Positions 1-5,353 of a stretch of 5,358 nucleotides of DNA are shown one piece after another (the first letter of the stretch is position 1; the number at the start of each line of letters is the position of its first letter). This DNA comes from Gemmatimonadota bacterium (GTDB taxonomy: Bacteria; Gemmatimonadota; Gemmatimonadetes; JACCXV01; JAHWKZ01), in assembly GCA_030641505.1 (NCBI GenBank), contig DAOWHI010000192.1, forward strand, positions 1 through 5,358, given 5' to 3'. The notes under the pieces are model-generated. The model was not told where the DNA came from. It ran no database searches and saw nothing but the letters and a program-made list of their open reading frames with translations. The position numbers were made by a program, and so were the translations under genes.

Positions 1-144
1 AGCTGGGAGCGCCATGGCAACGGCTTTCGTCTCCACCCCTTCGGGCACCTCGGCCTCGACCGCGTTCTCCTTACCGCAGGTCAGTCCGATTACACACAGG
101 GCGAGAATGACCGCTAGCCGATCACGCGACCGGTTCCACATCAT
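1..144 (-). CDS. N-terminal fragment of a secreted, possibly lipid-anchored protein
   Basis: Only the first 48 codons lie in the window; the gene continues past the left edge. The start is the first of two tandem ATG codons, 8 bases after AAAGGAG. The peptide begins MMWNRSRDR, a basic n-region, followed by a hydrophobic stretch at residues 10-22 (LAVILALCVIGLT). This is a clear export signal. Cys23 (GLTC-G) or Cys17 (LALC) could be the lipidated cysteine, but neither is a textbook lipobox, so a lipoprotein is likely and not certain. From residue 25 the chain becomes acidic and polar (KENAVEAEVPEGVE), as expected for the mature exported part. Too little is present to name a family. It has the same strand as the Kelch gene upstream, 99 bases away, and its own promoter candidate lies in that gap. 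Confidence 0.7.
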   Translation of the reverse strand, partial: MMWNRSRDRLAVILALCVIGLTCGKENAVEAEVPEGVETKAVAMALPA

Positions 145-152
145 GCGACGGT

Positions 153-159
153 CTCCTTT
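153..159 (-). promoter_or_regulatory. Ribosome binding site of the left-edge gene
   Basis: The minus strand reads AAAGGAG, 8 bases before the tandem ATG codons at 144-139. It is a strong Shine-Dalgarno site at normal spacing and fixes the start of the partial gene. Confidence 0.75.
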
Positions 160-199
160 CAACGCTCGTAAGGTATCTAAGGGGGGGACGGTGACCGGT

Positions 200-228
200 A
201 GCTTAGGAACGTGACCAGTGGCTGTCAA
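200..228 (-). promoter_or_regulatory. Sigma70-type promoter for the left-edge gene
   Basis: On the minus strand a perfect -35 box TTGACA (223-228) is followed by a 17-base spacer and TAAGCT (200-205). TAAGCT keeps the conserved first, second and last bases of TATAAT. Transcription would start near 193, giving a leader of about 50 bases with an SD site. It lies just after the Kelch stop codon, so the left-edge gene can be transcribed on its own. The -10 is only a 3/6 match, so this is a prediction. Confidence 0.45.
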
Positions 229-243
229 TCGAGACGCGGGCCA

Positions 244-1218
244 TTAAGGGAGGAGAACCTCGTTCGCCCCGGTCACCGACAGACCCGGCTCGGGTCCACC
301 ACCGATCACGAACAGGCGGCCGTCGACGACCGCCGCTCCGAGGCCGTGTCGCGCGGTGGGAAACGGTTCCATCGACAGCCACCGTCGCGACTCAGGGTTG
401 TATGCTTCGTTGGCATCAAAGGTCGCCACGGTCGACTCTCCGCCCAGCACGTGGATGCGGCCAGCGTAGACAACCGAGGCGATCCCGCCGCGCGGTGTCG
501 GCATTGACGGCAGCGTTTCCCACCGCAGCGAGCGCGTGTCGAAGGCCTCGAGAACGCTCAGGTTGCTGGCCAGGCTGCCGACCCGCCCCCCGGCTACATA
601 CACGATTCCACCAAGGGCCGACGCGGTCAGGTGCTCGCGCGGGGTCGGGAGCGGTGGCATCGGCTCCCAGCGACCGAGGTCGGGGTCGTACCGCTCGACG
701 TTGCGGACCGCAGTCTCGTCGCTGGCCCGGCCACCGATCGCATAGACCACGTCACCGACCGCGGTGGCAGCCAGCGCGCCGCGCGCTCGGGGTAAGGGCT
801 CGGCCTGCCGCCACACCTCTTCGCCAGGAGTCAGCACGTAGACGCTCGCCACCGGCTGGAACGAGATGCCACGGTGCCCACCGACCGCGTACAGTCGTCC
901 GCCGGCTGCAGTCACCGCCACGTGATGCAGCGGCTCGGGCAACGCCGGCCCGGCAGACCACACGTCGCTCGTCGGGTCGTAGACGTCGACTTGTGCCGAT
1001 ACCTCACGGTCCAGCGTGAGACCGCCGACGACGTAGATCCTCCCCGCCAACGCGGCCACACCGACCTCGGTCCTGGGGAGCGGCAACGGCGCCATCGACA
1101 GCCAGCCGGTGGTCGGCACCTCGACCTTGGGGGGAGGCGAGCTACATCCTAGGGCGGCGATCGCTGCAACCGGAGCGATCCGGGTAGCCAGCCAGGGCGC
1201 CATCTGAGGAACCTTCAT
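244..1218 (-). CDS. Kelch-repeat beta-propeller lipoprotein
   Basis: A 324-residue protein. Residues 1-24 form a lipoprotein signal peptide (MKVPQMAPWLATRIAPVAAIAALG) with Cys25 as the probable lipidated residue, then a short Pro-rich linker. The rest is a six-bladed Kelch propeller. Double glycines fall at about 65, 113, 162, 210, 259 and 306, each in an I/VYVVGG-type strand, and paired tryptophans at 39, 87, 136, 184, 233 and 280, a period of about 48. Trp39 precedes the first GG, and the last GG (306) lacks a following Trp. The N-terminal strand therefore probably closes the last blade, as in circular Kelch domains. An ATG 39 bases upstream (1257) would add 13 residues. I prefer 1218 because it leaves a normal signal length and sits exactly 6 bases after a -10-like box; ATG 1203 is a third option. 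The role is unknown. Kelch propellers bind sugars or proteins, and bacterial NanM-like sialate mutarotases share the fold, but nothing here shows an enzyme active site. Confidence 0.88.
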   Translation of the reverse strand: MKVPQMAPWLATRIAPVAAIAALGCSSPPPKVEVPTTGWLSMAPLPLPRTEVGVAALAGRIYVVGGLTLDREVSAQVDVYDPTSDVWSAGPALPEPLHHVAVTAAGGRLYAVGGHRGISFQPVASVYVLTPGEEVWRQAEPLPRARGALAATAVGDVVYAIGGRASDETAVRNVERYDPDLGRWEPMPPLPTPREHLTASALGGIVYVAGGRVGSLASNLSVLEAFDTRSLRWETLPSMPTPRGGIASVVYAGRIHVLGGESTVATFDANEAYNPESRRWLSMEPFPTARHGLGAAVVDGRLFVIGGGPEPGLSVTGANEVLLP

Positions 1219-1234
1219 GGGTTTAACGTAACCC
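1219..1234. repeat. Inverted repeat over the Kelch -10 box
   Basis: GGGTTTAACGTAACCC has perfect 5-base arms (GGGTT/AACCC) around 6 bases. It covers the predicted -10 element and touches the start codon. It could be an operator or chance; arms this short are not strong evidence. Confidence 0.3.
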
Positions 1235-1253
1235 GGTCGGCTGTCCGTGACAG
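1225..1253 (-). promoter_or_regulatory. Promoter of the Kelch gene, leaderless geometry
   Basis: The minus strand has CTGTCA (1248-1253, 4/6 to TTGACA), a 17-base spacer and TACGTT (1225-1230, TANNNT type). ATG 1218 follows after exactly 6 bases, so the predicted transcription start falls at or next to the start codon. No Shine-Dalgarno sequence precedes this ATG. The rplS promoter in this window has the same spacer and the same -10-to-ATG distance, which raises confidence in both. Confidence 0.45.
1241..1253. repeat. Inverted repeat over the Kelch -35 box
   Basis: CTGTCCGTGACAG has perfect 5-base arms (CTGTC/GACAG) around CGT and includes the predicted -35 box. Together with the neighbouring repeat over the -10 it could bind a regulator acting on the Kelch gene or on the divergent GIN gene. 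No regulator gene is visible nearby. Confidence 0.3.
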
Positions 1254-1326
1254 GCATCGGGGGGTGAAACTCGGGGCCGACCGCCGACGTAGGGAGTACT
1301 GGAGATCACCACTTTATCAATCATGC

Positions 1327-1331
1327 GGAGG
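1327..1331 (+). promoter_or_regulatory. Ribosome binding site of the GIN-domain gene
   Basis: GGAGG lies 5 bases before ATG 1337 and fixes that start. A -10-like TATCAA occurs upstream at 1315-1320 but I see no convincing -35 partner, so the promoter of this gene is not assigned. Confidence 0.75.
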
Positions 1332-1336
1332 TACCG

Positions 1337-2053
1337 ATGCGAAGCCTAGCCCTCGCGCCCCTCGTCGCGGTCGTGTCGATCGCCGGGTGCGGCATCTCGG
1401 TGAACTGGGACGGCCCCACGGTCGCCGGTTCCGGAAACGTGACTAGCGAAAACCGTGCGCTGGCCCGTTTTGACCGTGTCGAAGTCGGCGGTGACTTCGA
1501 TGTCGAAATCAACGTTGGTGAGCCACAATCGCTCACGTTGACCGGTGACGACAACCTGCTTTCGCTGGTAGAGACCGACGTTCGCGGACGCGAGCTCGAG
1601 ATCGATTTCGACGGATCCTATCGCTCACGAAACGACATCAAGATCGCGATTACCGTTTCCAGCCTATCGGCGATCCATTCGAGTGGCAGCTCCGATATCA
1701 ACGTGACCGGCGTTCGCAGCGCAGCGTTTGACGCTGGCGTCTCCGGATCGAGCGACCTATCGGTCGAAGGCGACTTCGGGGATCTCGAGGCGAACGTCTC
1801 GGGGTCCGGCGAGATCACCATGGTCGGAACCGCCGACGAGATCGACGCCAAGGTCTCGGGCTCGGGCGAGCTCGACTTGTTCAGCGTCCCGGCGCGTACG
1901 GCGACGGTCGTCGTCACCGGCAGCGGTGAAGTCGGATTGGATGTAACGGAAAGTCTGAGCGCCACCGTCACCGGCAGCGGTGACGTTCACTACACCGGCG
2001 ACCCCAGCGTCAGCTCGCGCATCACCGGGTCGGGGTCGGTGCACGGGACGTAG
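1337..2053 (+). CDS. GIN-domain (DUF2807) lipoprotein, beta-helix
   Basis: A 238-residue protein with a clear lipoprotein signal (MRSLALAPLVAVVSIAGC; lipobox I-A-G-C, lipidated Cys18). The mature chain starts with the GIN-domain opening GSGNVTSENR (31-40), then FDRVEVGGDFDVEI and a DDNLL turn near 71-75, typical of the DUF2807 'putative auto-transporter adhesin head' family. From 116 on, the short motif S/T-G-S-G/S-(D/E/S) recurs at about 116, 136, 155, 174, 194, 212 and 230, every 18-20 residues. This fits one turn per rung of a right-handed parallel beta-helix. The chain stops straight after the last rung, with no membrane or sorting segment, so it should sit on the membrane as a compact lipid-anchored domain. 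The molecular role of this family is poorly known and I assign none. It diverges from the Kelch gene and converges on the desulfurase gene, so it is probably a single-gene transcript. Confidence 0.88.
   Translation: MRSLALAPLVAVVSIAGCGISVNWDGPTVAGSGNVTSENRALARFDRVEVGGDFDVEINVGEPQSLTLTGDDNLLSLVETDVRGRELEIDFDGSYRSRNDIKIAITVSSLSAIHSSGSSDINVTGVRSAAFDAGVSGSSDLSVEGDFGDLEANVSGSGEITMVGTADEIDAKVSGSGELDLFSVPARTATVVVTGSGEVGLDVTESLSATVTGSGDVHYTGDPSVSSRITGSGSVHGT
1913..1983 (+). repeat. 17-base direct repeat encoding V-T-G-S-G rungs
   Basis: GTCACCGGCAGCGGTGA occurs at 1913-1929 and again at 1967-1983, 54 bases (18 codons) apart, encoding matching turns of the beta-helix. The second copy also forms an 8-base-pair inverted repeat (CGTCACCG/CGGTGACG, 1966-1985). 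This looks like recent duplication or conserved codon choice in repeated rungs and not a separate element. Confidence 0.6.
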
Positions 2054-2073
2054 AAGCTCTGCTGGTCGTACAC

Positions 2074-2088
2074 GGCTTATGTGAAGCC
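2074..2088. terminator. Weak hairpin between convergent genes
   Basis: GGCTT-ATGTG-AAGCC forms a 5-base-pair stem in the 34-base gap between the GIN stop and the desulfurase stop. There is no T-tract on either side and the stem is short. It is the only candidate terminator in the gap, and I hold it weakly. Confidence 0.15.
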
Positions 2089-3263
2089 TAAAGGGTGGAG
2101 AGGGCGCGTAGGTGGTTGACGGTTTCTGAAACCCGCCCAACCGCAAAATCGATCTCCTCCTCGGTCGTCCACCGCCCCAACCCAAAGCGGATCGTACCGC
2201 GACCGTCATCCTCTTCCCGACCGAGCGCTTTGATGACGTGGGATGTGCCAGCGGTCTCCGATTTGCACGCTGAGCCGCTCGAAACAGCGACGTCATCCAG
2301 CGAAAGCAGCAGCGCTTCACCGTCTACGTACGGGATCGAAACGCTCAGGTTGTTGGGCAGCCGGTGCTCGTGATCACCGTTCACGACGAGCCCCTCGATC
2401 TCTTCGATGAGCTGGCTCTCCAATCGGTCACGGAGCGCCGCGACTCGTCGGCTTTCTTCTTCGCGCTCTTGAACCGCCAGCTCGAAAGCGGTCGCCAAAC
2501 CAACGATCCCGGGCACGTTGTGCGTCCCGGATCGAACCCCACGCTCGTGTCCACCACCGATGATGCACGGCTTGAGCTTGACGCGCCGCGGGCTCTCGCG
2601 ACGGTAGAGCGCACCGATGCCTTTGGGCCCATAGAACTTGTGCGCGGATAGCGAAAGCATGTCGACATCCAGATCGTTGACGTTGACTGGTACCTTGCCA
2701 ATCGCTTGTACCGCGTCGGTGTGGACCCACGCACCGACTTCGTGTGCGCGACGTGCGACTTCAGCGATCGGGTGAATGTTGCCGATCTCATTGCTGGCGA
2801 ACATCAGCGTGACCAGAATCGTGTTCTCGGTAAGCGACGCTGATAGCACGTCCAGATCGATCCGGCCACGCTCGTCCACCGGCAGCATCGTGACCTCAAA
2901 ACCCTCGTCCTCCAGCCGCTCGAGCGGGCAGATCACTGACTTGTGCTCGGTCACGCAGCTCACGACGTGATTCCCGTCGCCGGCCTCTCGCCTGGCACAC
3001 GCCGCACCGGTCACCGCCAAGTTGTTCGACTCGGTCGCACCACCGGTAAAAATGATCTCGGACGCCTGCGCACCGAGCAAACCGGCGATTCTCCGCCGCG
3101 CATCCTCGACCAACTCCTCCGCGACGCGACCAAAGACGTGACCACGACTGGACGAGTTGCCAAAGGTCTCGGTAAAACAAGGCAGCATCGCTTCTACGAC
3201 CCGCGGATCGCACGGCGTAGTGGAGTGATAATCGAGGTAGACGGGGCGCTTCACGCTAGTCAT
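2088..3263 (-). CDS. iscS: Class I cysteine desulfurase (NifS/IscS family)
   Basis: A 391-residue PLP enzyme that takes sulfur from L-cysteine as an enzyme persulfide, giving alanine, and passes it to Fe-S cluster assembly or tRNA thiolation. Visible landmarks: YLDYHSTTP (9-17), TEHKSV with the PLP-stacking His107, ASNEIG with Asn158, HTDAVQ with Asp183 and Gln186, SAHKFYGPKG with PLP-Lys209, GGGHERGVRSGT (236-247), and the loop SSGSACKS with catalytic Cys333. The long Cys loop and the total length are those of class I enzymes and not SufS. The usual GNPSS near 35 reads GNSSS here. The start is ATG 3263, where homology begins; an ORF extending to 3365 only reads through rnhB in another frame. 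The start overlaps the rnhB stop by 8 bases (ATGACTAG) and lacks a good SD, so translation is probably coupled. No IscU, IscR or MnmA partner is in view, so IscS versus another NifS-type desulfurase is not settled. Confidence 0.93.
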   Translation of the reverse strand: MTSVKRPVYLDYHSTTPCDPRVVEAMLPCFTETFGNSSSRGHVFGRVAEELVEDARRRIAGLLGAQASEIIFTGGATESNNLAVTGAACARREAGDGNHVVSCVTEHKSVICPLERLEDEGFEVTMLPVDERGRIDLDVLSASLTENTILVTLMFASNEIGNIHPIAEVARRAHEVGAWVHTDAVQAIGKVPVNVNDLDVDMLSLSAHKFYGPKGIGALYRRESPRRVKLKPCIIGGGHERGVRSGTHNVPGIVGLATAFELAVQEREEESRRVAALRDRLESQLIEEIEGLVVNGDHEHRLPNNLSVSIPYVDGEALLLSLDDVAVSSGSACKSETAGTSHVIKALGREEDDGRGTIRFGLGRWTTEEEIDFAVGRVSETVNHLRALSTL

Positions 3264-4086
3264 TCGCTTGCAAGAAAAGGACCTTCTCCCGCTGTGACTC
3301 GAGCAGCCGCTGAAGAAGCCGCTCCTCCGAGGCGTGGAGTGATGCGCGGGCGGCATCCAGCGCAAACTCGGCGGCTTCGAGTGTCGAGGTCGTAGCGGCT
3401 TTCGCCAGTTGAGCTTCGATATCGCGGTACAGTGGACCCATGGCGTCCGCCTCGGCCCAGACCCGTGGAAAAGATAGCCGATGGATCGGCGTGACGCCGT
3501 GCTTTCTCAGGGCCCGAATGTGCTCCGGGGTCATGTATCCCTTGTGACGTGCGAACCCGTACTCCGGCCAGCGCCGATCGGCCTCGACGAGCAGCCGGTC
3601 ACGGGCCACCTTGGCGATGATCGAGGCCGCGGCGATCGATCGCACCCGCCCGTCACCGCCGACGATCGCCCGATGTGGCACGGGAAACGACCGCGGTGGC
3701 CGTCCGTCCAGGAGCGCCAGGTCGATTGGCCGATCGAGCTGCTCGAGCGCCAGTCGCATCGCCATCAGGCTCGCTTGATAGATGTTGATCCGATCGATCA
3801 TCCGCTCGCTGACGGCGCCGACACCCACCGCCGTCGCATCGGCTCGGATCGCGCGGTCGAGTCGCTCCCGCCGGCCCGGGTTGAGTCGCTTGGAGTCATC
3901 GAGGCCGTCGGCGATCCAGCCCGCCGGTAGCACCACCGCGGCAGCCACCACCGGTCCCGCGATCGGGGACACGCCGACCTCGTCGACTCCAGCGACTACC
4001 TGCCGGTCACCGGCCAACTCGCGCTCCGTGTCGAGCAGGTTCTTGAGCCGCTGTCTCTCGCGCTCACGCGCCCGAACGATCGCCAA
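3256..4086 (-). CDS. rnhB: Ribonuclease HII, altered GRG motif, helical C-terminal tail
   Basis: RNase HII nicks RNA in RNA-DNA hybrids and at single ribonucleotides in DNA. The core is clear: VAGVDEVG, then IAGPVVAAAVVL, the DDSKRL motif, NIYQASLMAM, LALLDGRP, SIAAASIIAKVARDRL, HKGYMTPEH and TPIHRLSF. Numbered from TTG 4086, the four acidic metal ligands are present: Asp35, Glu36, Asp127 and Asp163. The motif normally DEVGRGPLAG reads DEVGVSPIAG, so G-R-G has become G-V-S. About 68 residues follow the core (from about 209), charged and Ala/Leu-rich, probably helical or coiled; most RnhB proteins end near the SF motif. The start is uncertain. TTG 4086 is the first ATG/GTG/TTG after rplS but has no SD. 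TTG 4017 has GGAG 6 bases upstream. Family-like sequence (LLDDPRAGVQALGRR) continues upstream of both. The gene follows rplS and overlaps the desulfurase gene by 8 bases. Confidence 0.85.
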   Translation of the reverse strand: MAIVRARERERQRLKNLLDTERELAGDRQVVAGVDEVGVSPIAGPVVAAAVVLPAGWIADGLDDSKRLNPGRRERLDRAIRADATAVGVGAVSERMIDRINIYQASLMAMRLALEQLDRPIDLALLDGRPPRSFPVPHRAIVGGDGRVRSIAAASIIAKVARDRLLVEADRRWPEYGFARHKGYMTPEHIRALRKHGVTPIHRLSFPRVWAEADAMGPLYRDIEAQLAKAATTSTLEAAEFALDAARASLHASEERLLQRLLESQREKVLFLQAND

Positions 4087-4252
4087 GTAGCGCCGGCCGA
4101 GCGCTTGGACCCCCGCCCGAGGGTCGTCGAGCAGATAGCTAACCGTGCACCGTCCGACCGTGCGCCGGTGAGATAAAGTGACGGAGATTTCGGTTATGGA
4201 GAGTTGAGAGAGCCGGTCCTCGAGGCCTGTCAGCGTCGGAGCCGGCTGCGCG
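4087..4252 (-). other. Open rnhB-frame extension without a standard start codon
   Basis: The rnhB frame stays open through this whole stretch back into rplS. It encodes DDPRAGVQALGRR and a charged helix, resembling the N-terminal segment of Bacillus-type RnhB (DPRxxVQ ahead of the catalytic core). No in-frame ATG, GTG or TTG occurs between the rplS stop (4253) and TTG 4086. The only other standard start is GTG 4332, inside rplS with 80 bases of overlap. CTG 4233, ATA 4197 and CTG 4134 are non-standard options, none with an SD. Either an unusual start is used, the start was lost, or a base is wrong. Confidence 0.55.
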
Positions 4253-4597
4253 CTAGCGGCGGCGCCGCTCGCGGATGCGGGCGGCCTTCCCGGACAGCTC
4301 GCGCAAGTAGTACAGCTTGGCCCGGCGGACACGCCCTTCGCGAATGACGCGAATCTCGGTCACCACCGGTGAGTTGAGCGGAAAGATGCGCTCGACACCG
4401 ACCCCGTTTGACACCTTGCGGACGGTAAACGTCTCGCTCGGTCCGCCGCCTTTGCGACGGATCACCACACCCTCGAACGCCTGGAGGCGCTCCTTCTGAC
4501 CCTCACGGACGCGGACGTTCACCCGCACCGTGTCGCCCGGTCGAAAGTCGGGTATGTCTTCGCGCTTTGGGTCTAGTCCGATATCGAGATCCCTCAT
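4253..4597 (-). CDS. rplS: 50S ribosomal protein L19
   Basis: A 114-residue protein, close to the 115 of E. coli L19, which sits at the 30S-50S interface. Diagnostic stretches are PDFRPGDTVRVNVRVREG (17-33), ERLQAFEGVVIRRKGGG (36-52), ETFTVRKVSNGVGVERIFPL (55-74) and RRAKLYYLRELSGKAARI (91-108), then a basic tail RERRRR. The start is ATG 4597, where homology begins. The longer open frame to 4912 lies inside trmD in another frame. GAGG abuts the ATG with no spacer, so it cannot work as a normal SD. A promoter-like TATACT ends 6 bases before the ATG. The gene lies 31 bases after the trmD stop in the common trmD-rplS order, so it can be read from the operon and perhaps also from its own leaderless transcript. 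Confidence 0.97.
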   Translation of the reverse strand: MRDLDIGLDPKREDIPDFRPGDTVRVNVRVREGQKERLQAFEGVVIRRKGGGPSETFTVRKVSNGVGVERIFPLNSPVVTEIRVIREGRVRRAKLYYLRELSGKAARIRERRRR

Positions 4598-4603
4598 CCT
4601 CAA

Positions 4604-4632
4604 AGTATACCGCTCAACGGTTTGATAGTCAC
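4604..4632 (-). promoter_or_regulatory. Internal promoter before rplS, leaderless geometry
   Basis: The minus strand has GTGACT (4627-4632, 4/6 to TTGACA), a 17-base spacer and TATACT (4604-4609, 5/6 to TATAAT). The A of ATG 4597 is the seventh base after the -10 box, where initiation is expected. The -35 box overlaps the trmD stop codon. This would let L19 be made separately from TrmD. Confidence 0.5.
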
Positions 4633-5243
4633 CCAGTTTCTGTCTGTTCGGTCGTGTCATCGCCGGCTTCGCGGCCGGCCCGCTCCACCAGATCGGGGCG
4701 CCGCTCGCGGGTGATCCGTTCGGCTGCTTGATGCCGCCAACTCGCCACCGCTGCGTGATCCCCCGATCGCAGCACCTCCGGCACCTCGAGCCCGCGGAAC
4801 ACCGCGGGTCGCGTATACGACGGTGGCCCCAGCGCCCACTCGTCATGAAAGGAATCCCCCTGCGCGCTATCGAAATCGCCGAGGACACCGGGCAACAACC
4901 GGACCACGGCATCGATCACCGCTAGCACCGCGATCTCACCGCCCGACAGAACGAAGTCACCCAGCGAGATCTCGTCAGTCACCAGCTTCTCGCGAACCCG
5001 CTCGTCGACATCCTTATAGTGTCCGCACAGGAGCGTCAGCTCCGGCTTGACCGCCAGCTCGACCGCCACCCGATGCGTGAACACCCTACCCCGAGCCGAC
5101 AGCAGAATGAACGGGTCGGGCTCCTCGAGGGAGTCGTACGCGCGGAAAACAGGCTCGGGCTTCAACACCATGCCGCCACCGCCACCGTACGGGTAGTCAT
5201 CGACCTGTTCGCCCTCAGACACGAACTCGCGCAAATCGATCAC
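4629..5243 (-). CDS. trmD: tRNA (guanine-N1)-methyltransferase TrmD, body of the protein
   Basis: TrmD methylates G37 of tRNAs with SAM and prevents frameshifting; it is a SPOUT trefoil-knot homodimer. The uninterrupted 204 codons start at GTG 5243 with IDLREF, about residue 35 of the family. Motifs in order: VDDYPYGGGGGMVLKPEP (14-31), ILLSARGRVFTHRVAVELA (46-64), the knot LLCGHYKDVDERV (71-83), ISLGDFVLSGGEIAVLAVIDAVVRLLPG (92-119), DSFHDEWALGPPSYTRP (130-146) and LRSGDHAAVASWR (158-170). The residue aligning by eye with catalytic Asp169 of E. coli TrmD is Gly139 (the G of ALGPPSYTRP). With the disrupted first 34 codons (5244-5345) the full frame would be 238 codons, near normal length. A product from GTG 5243 would miss the first strand and helix of the SAM domain. 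TrmD is essential in most bacteria, so true loss would be surprising. Confidence 0.9.
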   Translation of the reverse strand: MIDLREFVSEGEQVDDYPYGGGGGMVLKPEPVFRAYDSLEEPDPFILLSARGRVFTHRVAVELAVKPELTLLCGHYKDVDERVREKLVTDEISLGDFVLSGGEIAVLAVIDAVVRLLPGVLGDFDSAQGDSFHDEWALGPPSYTRPAVFRGLEVPEVLRSGDHAAVASWRHQAAERITRERRPDLVERAGREAGDDTTEQTETG

Positions 5244-5345
5244 GTCGTACGAGAAGAGTCCCTACGAGCGCGCGCGAACGATCAACGACAGACTGACCGG
5301 CTAAGAGAAGAAGACGGGAAACAAAATCAGAATGTTGAAAAGCAC
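5244..5345 (-). pseudogene. trmD: Disrupted trmD N-terminus: two in-frame TAG codons
   Basis: In the same frame as the TrmD body, the minus strand from GTG 5345 reads VLFNILILFPVFFS-stop-P, then LSLIVRARS-stop-GLFSYDV, and runs on into IDLREF. This is plainly the TrmD N-terminus (family pattern xLTLFPExFxGPLxxSILGRAxxxGLL). TAG replaces the conserved Gly at codon 15 (5301-5303), and a second TAG sits at codon 28 (5262-5264). Other family residues also differ: Glu to Val at 11 and Gly to Val at 23. The frame is intact, with no indel. TAG also ends rplS, rnhB, the desulfurase and the GIN gene here, so amber recoding is not supported. Either this is real decay or low-quality sequence near the window end. 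Confidence 0.75.
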
Positions 5346-5353
5346 GGTGACCG

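Noticed and set aside
145..243. Terminator after the Kelch gene
   Set aside because: No stable hairpin followed by Ts on the minus strand; the G-run at 181-187 and the short repeated GTGACC have no clear role.
402..1019. Long plus-strand open frame (205 codons) opposite the Kelch gene
   Set aside because: Arg/Ala/Ser-rich low-complexity translation with no motif. The minus strand here encodes clear Kelch repeats, so this is a GC-driven shadow.
1966..1985. 8-base-pair hairpin as an attenuator or terminator
   Set aside because: It lies inside the GIN coding region, has no T-tract, and follows from the codons of the repeated V-T-G-S-G-D-V motif.
3264..3365. 34-residue N-terminal extension of the desulfurase
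   Set aside because: It is the rnhB C-terminus read out of frame. Family homology begins at MTSVKRPVYLDY.
2943..3395. Plus-strand open frame of 150 codons across the desulfurase and rnhB ends
   Set aside because: It lies opposite two well-conserved genes, has no RBS and no recognisable domain.
4598..4912. Extended N-terminus of the rplS frame reaching into trmD
   Set aside because: The extension reads trmD in another frame and has no L19 homology. L19 begins at ATG 4597.
5244..5345. Amber codons decoded as an amino acid (stop-codon recoding)
   Set aside because: TAG is the natural stop of rplS, rnhB, the desulfurase and the GIN gene in this same window, and nearby conserved sense residues are also altered.
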